In this document: positions 1 to 11,900 of the stretch, piece by piece
Layout: every line of letters starts with the position of its first letter
Position numbering within the stretch: the stretch's first letter is position 1
NCBI GenBank assembly: GCA_916700875.1
Contig: CAKAKS010000004.1
Coordinates: forward strand, 12,606,534 to 12,670,533
From: Sebastes aleutianus
Taxonomy: Eukaryota; Chordata; Actinopteri; Perciformes; Sebastidae
Direction of reading: 5' to 3'
DNA: 64,000 nt
Translations under genes and position numbers: made by a program
The notes under the pieces: generated by a model
Database searches by the model: none
The model's input: the letters and a program-made list of their open reading frames with translations, nothing else
Told to the model about the DNA's origin: nothing

Positions 1-241
1 AGAGGTGACTCCGAACTTTATTATAAGGGTGCGCCACTAAAGCTTTAATAAAGATCTAATAAATGCATGATTACCTCGTGCGTAAAAGACCCATCATGCA
101 GTGTTTTTCTATGTAATTACTTAACTCGCTTCTCAGCCTAATTACCCATTACTTAATGAACTTTAAGTGTTTATTTTGACTTATTTTCTCCAGTCATATT
201 CATTCTTCTTTGACCTATATGCTCATTTCCCCTGCGTTTCC

Positions 242-328
242 AGGCCTTCCTTTATGGATCCGTGGCTGCAGCAGCTTGCAAATGAATTTGTGAATTCATT
301 GAACAGAGACCAGATGCAACTCAAGTAA
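242..328 (+). other. weak candidate 3'-terminal exon of an upstream gene
   Basis: A pyrimidine-rich tract ending in tttccag is followed by an open frame that reads about 27 residues, including MDPWLQQLANEFV, to a TAA at 326-328. An AATAAA lies near 525. This could be the last coding exon and 3' UTR of a plus-strand gene beginning left of the window. I do not recognise the peptide, and an open frame this short can arise by chance. Confidence 0.25.
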
Positions 329-1816
329 CCTATTGGTGCTGCAGACCAAAGTCCCTTCAAATAAGCTGCGTGCACAAAGAGAAGACTCAGGTATAGTGTT
401 GTGCTTGTTGAGGAGGAGGACCATCAAGACACACACAGGTCCAGAGGAGCTTTTATCCACTTAATACAGCTGATTGGATGACAAGTTAATTAATGTGTGA
501 CTTAACTGCGAGTTAGGCCTCATGAATTAATAAAAACACAACGTGACAAGTATCACGTGATCACGTATTAATATTGAGATTTGATATAAGAATCCATGCT
601 TTGTAAGTCTTCCATTAGTTATCCACCAAACATGCAGTTGGTTAACTATTTTTCAGGTTAGAAAGAATTAAGCCACAATAAAATACAAAGTATGAATGCT
701 AGTATACCAAAATATATATATATATATATACTGTATGTGTTGGAATAGAATAGAATAAAGCTAAAAACGCTGATAAACTATGAGACTTATGTGAAGAAAA
801 AATTGTTTGCCTCTTGACTCTTTTTCCATTATTTTTTTCTCCAAATGAAACACATTTTTTTTAAATATTTTTTTTTATATAATTTTTCTATTGATTGAGG
901 ATTGAGTTGTCTCTTTCTCTCCTTTGGAAACTCGCTGCCATGACTGCCTAATCTGCTTATCTTGTTTCATTCGTGTTTTGGCAACATGATGCAGCGGTTT
1001 TTTTCTCTCTGGGCTTCTTCCAAATAGAAAATGTTTTCGACTGCATCAATTTCAAATATCACAACAGCTGATGCATTAATCACATTTAGAAAGCTTCACC
1101 ATGAGGTTGTTCAATAAGAGACCTCCGTGGTCCAAACCTCAACCTTCTTTAGCAATCTGACACGATTCAAAGAGATCTACCTTAATGAAATTGTTTGATC
1201 CTGGCTCAGAGTGAGTGTGTGGAGAAGGTTTCATGTTTACTGCATTTATTTTTTGGTCTCTCAGGAACTCTTTCATAAAAAAAAATCTTGGAACATATTC
1301 ACCCGAACCACTGCCTCAATAAGACTTCTTTATAAAAACAGTAATCGATTAAAAATAAAAGTATTCGAGCTCCTTACATGGGTCATTTGTTAATATTGTT
1401 AAGGGATAAGGGGTCTGGTGAGATCAGGCCTATTTATCTTCCAAATTAAAGTACTAAAATATAGTTCAATTTGTAGAAAGTCCTCTGACAAGTGAGCCAA
1501 AGAAGGTAAGGGTTAATATTGCTCCAGAAAACCAAACAGATAATTTGGTTAGAAAAGAGGAAGTTGCATCCAAACACAGGCTGGAGCAGTCATGCAACAT
1601 TTATATTAAAATGTCTCTATTCTTTATTCTCAGATGAGGAGAACTTTTCCGTTTGGCGAATAAAAAAAGTGGGTCAAATATGATCTCCAGTCGCTGATCA
1701 TCATATGAACAACCTACATCTTGTTTTATTATTTTTTTTATTTGCATCTTTTCAGTTTAAAGCACATATCTTCATACCACATATCAGTGTCCCTTCTTTA
1801 GTTTCCTCTCACACTC

Positions 1817-2321
1817 TTTAAAGGTCCCATATTATAAAAAAGCGAGATTTTCATGTTCTTTTATTATAAAGGAGGCTTAAGTCCTATATAAATACTGTGA
1901 AAGTATCGAAACGCTCAATCCACAGGGAAATACACACAGCCTGTATTCAGAAACTCTGCATTTGAAACAAGCTGTCAGGATTTCTGCCCCTTTGTGATGT
2001 CACAAATATACAATATTTAGACCCTTCACACAGATTTAAACGTAAACATTCTAAATGTGTCCCAGTTTATTTCCTGGTTGCAGTGTACGTGAATGTCATC
2101 AGCTGACAGGAAGTACACATGGACCCAAGCTGTCAATGCAATTCTGTTCGAAATGCGCTAAACGGAGCGTTTCAGACAGAGAGGGTAAATACAGGCATAA
2201 TCAGGCTGACAGTATGAGGAAAATAAAGTTTTTTTTTAACATTACAGCATGTAAACATGTTCTAGTAGAAACATAAAATACAAGTATGAACCTGAAAATG
2301 AGCATGATATGGGAACTTTAA
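1817..2321. mobile_element. MITE with AGGTCCCATAT-type ends
   Basis: Imperfect terminal inverted repeats (tttaaaggtcccatat at the left, atatgggaactttaa at the right) enclose about 505 bp with no coding capacity. TTTAA at both outer edges may be the target duplication. The inner right part (catgttctag ... gaacctgaaaatgagc) recurs at 2455-2512, about 16215-16295 and, reversed, about 55455-55540, so this is a dispersed family. Confidence 0.65.
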
Positions 2322-4194
2322 GTTTGGTTTCAACCAGCACCTTTAACTCAACTTCTTAAAGGTGTGTTTGGAATTTGTGACACCAAAAGAGACATTTTGA
2401 ACTAACCTGTTTTTATTGATAATTTTCTGACTTTCACATTTTAACATTAAAGCATGTAAACATGTTCTAGTAGAAACACAAAATACAAGTATGAACCTGA
2501 AAATGAGCATGATATGTTTTGTTTTATTTATTTTTATTTACATCTTTTCAGTTTAAAGCACATATCTCCATGCCACATATCAGTGTCCCTTCTTTAGTTT
2601 CCTCTCACACTGTTTAATGTCACCCAATAGACGCGTTAAAAATCATGCAAATTAAAAGAAAAGTGAACCGATGAGCTGATTTCCCTCCACTAACATCCCT
2701 GCTTTTATAACAAAACCATTCTGTCTGTATCTATTTCAAATACCGCTCCATCTCAAGCTTCCTTCTCCAGCCGACCAGAGTCAGCTGTGCTGCTTTTCTC
2801 CAGCAGACTGCAGCCGCTTACATAACGCTTCGCCTCGTTATTATTGCGACTCTCCGTTACGCAGCGCCACAGTACGCTCATCCAGCACCTCCTTTTTTTT
2901 AAGATTTCGTTGACTTAATCATTTGTTGATTGTATCACCGCGCGCACACGTTGAAAACACAGCACGCGCTTAACGAATGAAGCAGGTTTATTGGAGCTTA
3001 TAAAGGCCTGGAGGTGGACTTTACGCACAGCGCTACATATTGATGTTTTGGTTAGAAAATGCTTCTCAAAGTGTGATCCGGGGACTTCCAGTGGTGCTTG
3101 AATGAATGGGCTCCTGCAGCAAATAAAGCATTATGTATTTTTCAATATTAATTATGTCACATGGAATGATCCCAATTTAATGTGTAAGGCTATATGGGCG
3201 CCAAATATATGTTTTTCACTCCCACGACTGTTTTGTTTCCATACAATTTATATTAAATCAATAATTTTTTTAAAAATCCCGCTTTTTAGTTTTTTTTTTT
3301 TTTTAATCAAATAAGATGTGCTTCTGTGGTGCCATACTTGGTGTTTTTTTATGATGTGAAGAGTCCCTGAGTAAGAGACAGAACGAAATCGCCCAAAATG
3401 TGCGCGTATTCTGGATAAAAAATGGACAAAATGTGTGTGATTTCCCCCCGCTGTGCCTCTCTGTGCTCACAGGCAGCAGGAGGAGATGGAGCGGTCTGAC
3501 AGCGCCTCCTGCTGGCAACAAAGCACCACTGGAAATGTCTCTTAAAGGGGATGTCTGGAGAACAGGAAGAGTTTTTTAAGGTGGACTGGTGGAGTTAGCT
3601 GCAAGACGAGGACGCTTTTTTCTCTCTCTCCACTAAAGGGCTCACAGGGCAAAGCTGGACTCTCAGAAGAAACGGTGTAGAAATGTTTTTGCATATATCA
3701 CCCTGCTACTTCAGAATTACTCTGCAAAAATAGGCGTATTAAGAGTGGATTTGCACTGGAGCTCCCAATGTCACCTTTCTTGAACTAAATTCAGACTAAC
3801 CACAGCATGGTGAGATCATGTTTTCTCATTTTCAGTATAAAACAAACGTGTTTGAAGCATTTCTTTGATTTAAGCAAACAAGTGGCGACCAGGAGCCAAA
3901 CAGAGTGACAATTTAAAACACTGATCCACACTCAAATGAGGGATGTGTCACCCCGTTGTCCTTTTTAGCTGCCAGAAAAAAAAATATTTTAAGACTCAGA
4001 ATAAAACGAAATGGTCAATAAGATTCACATTTTTCACACTGCAGCTTATTCTGAGGGTGATTTTGCTTTATAGTGATATAATGGCTCATTTGGGTCGACT
4101 GGCAGATGGAGGATGGTCCCTAAAAGAGAATATCCCCCCCCCTTATAATAAACCATAGATGTGATTTCATTTGGAAAAAAACACTGATCCACAC

Positions 4195-5138
4195 TCAAAT
4201 AATAAGATAAGATAAGATAAGATAAGATGAACCTTTATTAATCCCTGGAGGGAAATTCAGGTGTCAAAGCAGCAACATCAGCAAACAGAGTGAAACACAG
4301 GAGAGGTAAAGGTATACAAAAATTATAAAAAAAAAAACAGTAATAGAGATATAAAAGATACAGAGTGAATGGGTGAACATAGTGTGTGCAGTCCGTCAAT
4401 AAATAAATGTAGTATGTGCAATAAATAAATGTACATATGTACATATGTGCAGTCTATAAAGTGGTATATAGGATGTATAGTGTAAAGTAAGTGTAAAGTG
4501 CGCCAGTGGTTTGAGTCCAAGATGGTTGCAGATAGTGCATGTTTAAAGGCAGATAGTGCATGTTTAACGTTCTTAAAGTCCTAATAGTTCTCATATGGGG
4601 GTCAGCCATATGGGGGTCATGTAAATGAGGGATGTGTCACCCTGTTGTCCTTTTAGTTGCCAGAAAAAAAATATTTTAAGACTCAGAATAAAACGAAATG
4701 GTCAATAAGATTCACATTTTTTCACACTGCAGCTTATTCTGAGGGTGATTTTTCCTTTATAGTGATATAATGGCTGGATTTGGGTTGATTGGCAGATGAG
4801 GATGGTCCCTAAAAGAGAATATTCCCCACCCTATAATAAAACATAGATATGATTACATTTGGATACTTTTGAAGATGTTGTTAATGTTGATGGAAGAATA
4901 GAGATCAGTTTCTGGACCTCAAGGCTTCAAATGGGCTGAGATCATATCAATAATGGGATTTTCGTAATGGCTCGATCTCACAGACGTGGCTGTAAAGAAA
5001 TAATTCATCTGCTTGTTGTGATTAAAGATTGTAGGCCTATCTGGGCGCTCGGCCAGGTCACTGTAGGGCCAGTTCAATTTATCTCTATGAAACGGCTTAA
5101 TAACAACAGATTTTTATATATATTATATAATTTCATAT
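4195..5138. repeat. left arm of ~1 kb inverted repeat around pkd1l1 exon 1
   Basis: Starts with (aataag/gataa)n and a segment reading atccctggagggaaattcag, then continues to cttaataacaacag near 5100. The same sequence in reverse complement occupies about 6312-7290. A second partial copy of its inner half lies at 3930-4165. The outer third resembles the 3' tail of a fish retroelement. Small ORFs inside this arm are repeat-derived. Confidence 0.8.
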
Positions 5139-5938
5139 ATCTTTAGATTAAAAAGTGAACTTAAGGGGTAGAAAATATAATATCAAACAATAGAAACAAC
5201 ATATTTTCACTTAGTTTTTCTTTCCCTCTTTAGGGAAGTGTTTGTTTTTTGCAGTGTTTGTGACTGAAGAAGCTCAGACAGCAACACAAACACAGGCCTT
5301 TAAAACCTCTGAAAGTTGCTTTATTTTGCAAGGGAAAACTCACGCGTAAAAAAGCCCTAAATATCGGCAATACTGCTTATTGGTATTCAACTGTTTTGTT
5401 ATTGACTGGTCTGGTTGACCTTTGTGATTTTCACAGAATGGAGAGCATAACAGACAACACGTGGCATTAAAACTGCAAGTTTGATGGAGCATAATCATAT
5501 TTAAAGGGTGGATGCACATTTTATTTAAATTCTTAAAAATGTTGCAATACATACAATACATGCACTAAATTGGCTACACAACACTATAAACGGCCTTTAA
5601 TCAAAAACATACACACTCAGCATTTAATTGTAAGCATCGTGGTAGCTTATTTCAGGACTATTTTTATTGCAACTGGTCTGATCCCTCTTCAGTGAAAGCA
5701 GCTTCCTCCTCCAAAGTCACACCCTTTCTGCTTCTTTCATTTGCATACAGTCCCTCTCTGTAAGCACATAGACTGCGGTGTTAATGCACCTTGCTTTTCT
5801 ATCCCACTCCTCCTACTTCTTCTTCTTCTCAGCCTGAAACCTGTGCGTAATGACCAAACGCAGTGTGACCATCCAGCTATAAGCTCTCTGCTCTGCGGCC
5901 TTTGTCCGGAGGAGACCTGCACGGATCAGACTCAGAAA

Positions 5939-8900
5939 ATGTTCGGTGCTTTTGTCTACACGCTCATTTCATTGCATCCGTTTTTTTCCCCTCGCTCCTC
6001 TGTGGCAGCTCCTCCACCGGATCACGAGGATTCACGGTGGTTCATTGGCTGCGTCAACGCCAGCAGCAGCAGACTTTATGCACCCAAAGGTGCCCGTGAC
6101 CTTGACCCGGTAACCTGCTCTGTGCGCTGCCTGGATGAGGGGTAAGTTGTTAAAAGAGCACGATGAGTCAGATGCATTTCAGCTAAAGCCGTATAGTTTG
6201 TATATATTTGTGTACAATTACGTAGAAAATCCACTTTGTGAATTTTTTTTATCGCTCCTATTGGGACCAGTACTTTCTCAATGGTGATGATCTTTAAGAA
6301 TTTTAAATATTTTTCTAAATAATATATGAAAATCTGTTGTTATTAAGCCGTTTCATAGAGATAAATTGAACTGGCCCTACAGTGAACTGGCCGAGCGCCC
6401 AGATAGGCCTACAATCTTTACTCACAACAAGGAGATGAATTATTTCTTTTACAGCCACGTCTGTGAGATCAAGCTTCAAATCCCATTATTGATATGATCT
6501 CAGCCTATTTGAAGCCCATTTTGGCCCACTTGAGGTCCAGAAACTGATCTCTATTCTTTCATCAACATTAAAAACATCTTCAAAAGTATCCACATGTAAT
6601 CACATCTATGTTTTATTATAGGGGGGGAGGGGGGGGAAGGGATATTCTCTTTTAGGAACCATCCTCATCTGCCAAATCAACCCAAATGAGCCACTATATC
6701 CCTATAAAGCAAAAATCACCCTCAGAATAAGCTGCAGTGTGAAAAATGGGAATCTTATTGACCATTTCGTTTTATTCTGAGTCTTAAAATATTTTTTTTT
6801 CAGGCAACGAAAGGACAACAGGGTGACACATCCCTCATTTACATGACCCCCATATGGCTGACCCCCATATGAGAATTATTAAGACTTTAAGAACTTTAAA
6901 CATGCACTATCTGACTTTAAACATGCACTATCTACCTTTTAACATGCACTATATGCCTTTAAACATGCACTATCTGCAACCATCTTGGACTCTAACCACT
7001 GGTGCACTTTACACTTACTTTACACTATACATCCTATAAACCACTTTATAGACTGCACATATGTACATATTACATTTATTTATTGCACATACTACATTTA
7101 TTTATTGATGGACTGCACACACTATGTTCACCCATTCACTCTGTATCTTTTATATCTCTATTATTGTTTTTATCATTTTTGTATACCTTTACCTCTCCTG
7201 TGTTTCACTCTGTTTGCTGATGTTGCTGCTTAGACACCTGAATTTCCCTCCGGGGATTAATAACGGTTCATCTTATTTTATCTTATCTTATGTATGAAAA
7301 CAGATATTTTTTCTATAAATTCCTCAAACACTCATCCTTTATTTGTGCAGCTGTGATGTTTTCATTCTGATATATTTTTCCTTTCAAACACCAGACCATT
7401 TAAAAAATTAATAATAATATATACAGTATGACATTGAAGTCCATCTTTTCCTGCTTTGTTTTCTTCTTATGAGAAAAATCTGGAAATACACTCAAGGGGC
7501 TTTTTTTTTCCATAACCAAAAAGCCTTAAACATTAGAATAAAATGTGTGCTTTGGTCTCTCAGTCAGAGATATGGACTGACCTTTGCATAAGTCAAACAT
7601 TATGTTGGAAATAAGTATTTTGTTTTATTGTTTGCAATATTGCTGCAAAGAGTGGCACCAAATTTGAATGTAAAACATTTCCAGCAGTTAGGCACCCTCT
7701 TTCTAAAACACACCACATCTTAACATGAGTGCTGAGTTTTGTGTTTCAATTAGCTGGATGCATGTGTAGAACTCAGACAGTATTTCATTAAAGGTGATAT
7801 TGATAACATTTTTACGTAGACAAATATTTCCAAAAAAAAAAAGCGTAGAGCCTTTAGAAAGGTATCGAAAAAAAATATGGCTTTTCCTGAAAAAAAAAAT
7901 CCTGATTGTGAATTAATCATTTAAAAATTTTTGGCGGGTCTGAAATTAAAGTTTTGTTTATCTCTGTGGAAGCTATCTGATATCGTGTTTCCACTTCTAA
8001 CAAGGCTTGTGAGCCAATAGTAAAACGACATTGGTATCTCTGGGTCGTTGGATAAAAACGGATAAAAGTTTGACGTTAAGTGTCTGGCAACGACTTGTTG
8101 TGAAGTGAATGTAATGGAACGGCGGAGAGAGAATGAGACATCCGGTGCCTGAATGGTATCAGTGTTATCAATAGCACCTTTAACTTCCAGTATTTGTTGT
8201 TGAAGGTACCAGGTTGCAGCATTGACCTCAGAGGCTTGTTACTGTGGCAACCGGCAACATGGTTTGGTGGCCAGTGAGTGTTTCAACACCTCTTCCAATG
8301 GAGGGACAAAGGATGTCAGAAGAGAAAGACAAAGGTGACACAGACTGCTGCTTTTTCCTTTTTCCTTTCAGTGTCTAAACGGCTCTATGTCTGTTTCATG
8401 TCCTGATCCTGAGTGTTATTATCTCTTTAAAGTACAGAACAAACATTTCCTATTTATAAGAGTTTTAAGGATAATTTACCCGCATGCACATGTGAGTAAA
8501 TTATGAACTGGCATGAGCATGCTTTTACTGTGAATCTTTTCTTTTCTTTTCTTTTCTAGTGTCCTCCTCTTGCCTGTTGGAGGTGGACAGGGAGGTGCAG
8601 CACTCTACAGAACTGAAGGACCCTTTCTGCACAGCGTTCGTCTGTCTACGTCTCCAGACAGAGTGCAGACTGGGAAGACTTTTGTTGTGAAGGTTTCTGG
8701 AAACCTGGCTGGACGCCCCAACCAGCCCACAGGTCAGCTGCTACTCTAGTTCTCGGAAATACAATTCTTCAAGTTGCACATAGAGCTCGACTCCTGTGTT
8801 ATAAATACTGTCTGACTTGTCAAAGAGGTCTGTTTGTTTTTCTAATAGTTTATATTGTCTGTTTGTAATTGTGTACATTTATTTTTTGTCTGTTCTTCAT

Positions 8901-11900
8901 CGTTTTACACAAATTATTTTGAGTTTTTTTAGTTGAATAATCTAATGAATTATATTATTTATGAATTTATAATTATATTATATCTATAATTACATTCAGT
9001 ATAGAATATGGTTTATATTATGATTTATTATAACTTTAATTAAACTATTATAGAGAAAGACTGCTCAGGACTGCTCCAAATAGTGACTGAATTTTAGAAA
9101 GACAGCATTTCTGTTGTCAGTGTTTATATATATATTTATTTAAACTTTTAAACAAATAAATGATATACTTGCAAAAAAAACATTCAAAGGCACCTCACAA
9201 AAAATAATAAATCAATATGCATATTTGGATAAAAACTAGAAACAAACTACATGAAGTTGCGTGTTTCAGTGGAAAACACATTTTCCATTATTGTTTGTTA
9301 GCAGCTGCAGACGTACTGTGCAATGTGGATACAAATGATCAAAAATATGTTATATATTTAAAAAGAATTTCAATAATATATTTGTAAATATGAACTATGA
9401 TTTTATACAAAATAACTGCTCTAGATCTAATTGTAAAATATTTGATTTATGTTGTGCTGACCAATATTTCCTTCAGAATTTGCTTGTTAATGAGTTTTTA
9501 TGTGAAAGAATATATTAAAAAAAAAACATATCAGGATATTTGATTAACGTTTACATAATTTTAAAAATATATGTAGCATGTATTAGTGTTTACATTTTTT
9601 CTGTGATTTTTAGGGATTCCGTTTCTGGAAGGGCAGGACCTCTCTTACGTCACTGTTGAGTTTCAAGAAACGACCCCTGGAGGTCAAAGTTCACATCATG
9701 TCAATGTGTTGGATGACGGCTCCTTTGTTGTGTCATCTGATTGGATTTTGGAAACTCCAGGAAAATATGAGCTCAGTAAGTTAACGAGAGCAAACAAATT
9801 TAGTTAAACAGTAAATAATGAATTAATGAAAAATGTGTATTATTATGTAGTCACCCTCTTTTTCTCTTTTATCATTTTCTGTTTAGACGTCAGTGTCTCC
9901 AACCCCCTCTCCACCCTCTCCTCCACCCTCCACCTCTCCGTCTTGCTGCCCTCTCCAGGCAGCTTGGTGGTCTCTGTGCTTCATGGCCCCCTGGGTGTCC
10001 CCTCCTGCGTCCCTTTCCCACAGACAGACTCCACCAGTGTGACCATGGAGGCAGGGTACCTGGGCGACCCTGTCACACTGCAGGCATGCATGCGTGATGG
10101 TCTGGCAGTAGAGTTTTTCTGGCGGTTTACTCACAAGGAAAAAGAGAAAAACATGCCGGGTGTAAAGACGACGTGCCTTCCTGACTCAGACTGTCTGAAC
10201 AGCACTGTGGTAAGTAGGCGGCACTGCTGCCTGTGATGCAGATGTATCTCATAATTAAAAGTATTTAAGGCTGAAGCTCCCTCTTTTTAATTGATCACAA
10301 TGTATTTTTAACATTTACCAACGTGGATCAACAAAACCTCGTAGTCTAAGCTAAATTAAGCAGTTTTGGCACATTGGTGGTCTTCAATGACGCCAAGAGA
10401 AAGCTGCTTTATAATGAATCAATATTGCTAAGGACAGCCTGCACATGTTTACAGTCTGGCCTGTTTGACTGCTTTATAACAAAGAATATAATATATATAT
10501 ATATAGTATATAAAACCCTTTTAATACTAAGCGAAAAACTGCGTTTTTGTCCTACTTGGATTGCACATTTTCTTTTTCAAAAATAACCAGGACAGTTTGA
10601 AATTTAAGAAATATATGATGTAAATAATTGCATTCAGGATTTATGATGGATTATATTAGGGCTGCAACTAATGATCATTTTCATTGTTGATTAATCTGCA
10701 TTATTTTCTCGATTAATCGATTAGTTGTTTGGTCTATAAAATATGAAAATGGTGAAAAATGTTTCCCAAAGCCCAAGATGACGACCTCAAATGTCTTGTT
10801 TTGTCCAAATATATTCAGTTTACTGTCATAGAGGGGTAAAGAAACCAGAAAATATTCACATTTAAGAAGCTGGAATCAGAGAATTTTAACTTTTTTTCTT
10901 AAAAAAATGACTCAAACTGATTAATAAATTATTAAAATAGTTGGCGATTAATTTGATAGTTGACAACCAATCGATTAATCGTTGCAGCTCTTGATTATAT
11001 GTAGAATTTAGGTGTGGTGAGAAAAATTCTGTTACAATATGCATTTTATTAGAATTATGAACATGTCTAATCTGATTGTTCATTACAGAACAGTAATCCA
11101 AGTAATCTGGCAGATATTTTGTGAAACTGAGGTTTTACAACAAAATCAAAACCCATAAATAACAGCCAGAAATTTATAAAATGCAACAATAAACATTTAC
11201 TCAAGATTTACTCACATTAAATTATATTATTAACCGTTCTTATTTAAGAGGGGTCAAGGGTCAACACCTAGCATGTGAAAAGTCCACATCATAACTAATT
11301 AATAACAACTTTTTAGTGAATCATTTATTGAACTCTTTTTTTAGTCTCTTCCTCCATGTAGAACCAAGTGTGATAGCTCATTTTGTTTGTAATAACCACA
11401 ACTACTGATGTGTTGAGATATACACCAATCAGTTCATTTGCACATGATTTAAACAACGAGTAGAGCTCCAGCGTTCTGCAGGGAAGAGGGAAATGCTATA
11501 ATATTGGTGACGAAGATCTAGCTCCATTTAGTGCTGTTTAGACGAGTTTGGTTTTGATTAATCATTTTGTAGGTAAACACCAAAAACTCATTAAGGCAAA
11601 CAGTGAGGATTAATGGGGTTTCTGTTAATATGGAAGGAATACTGTTTATATATTGGTGATTTGGTAATTGAGTTATTTAGGATAACAAAAAAGGTGTTTT
11701 AGTTATATAAAAAAATAAGAATTAAAAAAAAAATTCTAAATGCCCCCCAGAACTGGACCTTTGAAACCGAGGGAGTTCACATGGTGTCAGTGAATGCCTC
11801 TGGTGCCTATGGATGGACACAGGAGACAATACATGTTGTGAGTATCTGCTTTCATTCACTGACAATTTCATCCTCATGCTTATCATTGATTAAAGGATAA

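Larger units (their letters stand above)
329..5938. other. intergenic region, repeat-rich, no convincing gene
   Basis: I see no exon with coding character. It contains an AT run (about 712-731), a MITE with a flanking duplication (1722-2612), a GC-richer stretch at about 2760-3030 with a TATAAA-like motif near 3000, and the left arm of an inverted repeat (4195-5138) with an extra partial copy at 3930-4165. Open frames here are short, low in complexity or inside repeats. The pkd1l1 promoter should lie in its last part but no clear core motif was found. Confidence 0.6.
5939..8334 (+). other. pkd1l1: pkd1l1 exons 1-2: signal peptide and WSC-like domain
   Basis: Exon 1 (5939-6141) carries a hydrophobic leader and then WFIGCVNASSSRLY and TCSVRCLDEG. 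Exon 2 (8206-8334) adds YQVAALTSEACYCG and a further Cys. The order GC ... TC..RC .. G-Y ... CYCG is the cysteine pattern of the WSC domain, a putative carbohydrate-binding module also present in PKD1. The phase-2 junction restores a Gly-Tyr across the intron, supporting both exons. Confidence 0.7.

Noticed and set aside
6985..7233. Plus-strand ORF of 82 residues rich in Tyr, Leu and His
   Set aside because: Lies in the right arm of the inverted repeat; the same peptide type appears on the minus strand of the left arm (4323-4520). Repeat-derived.
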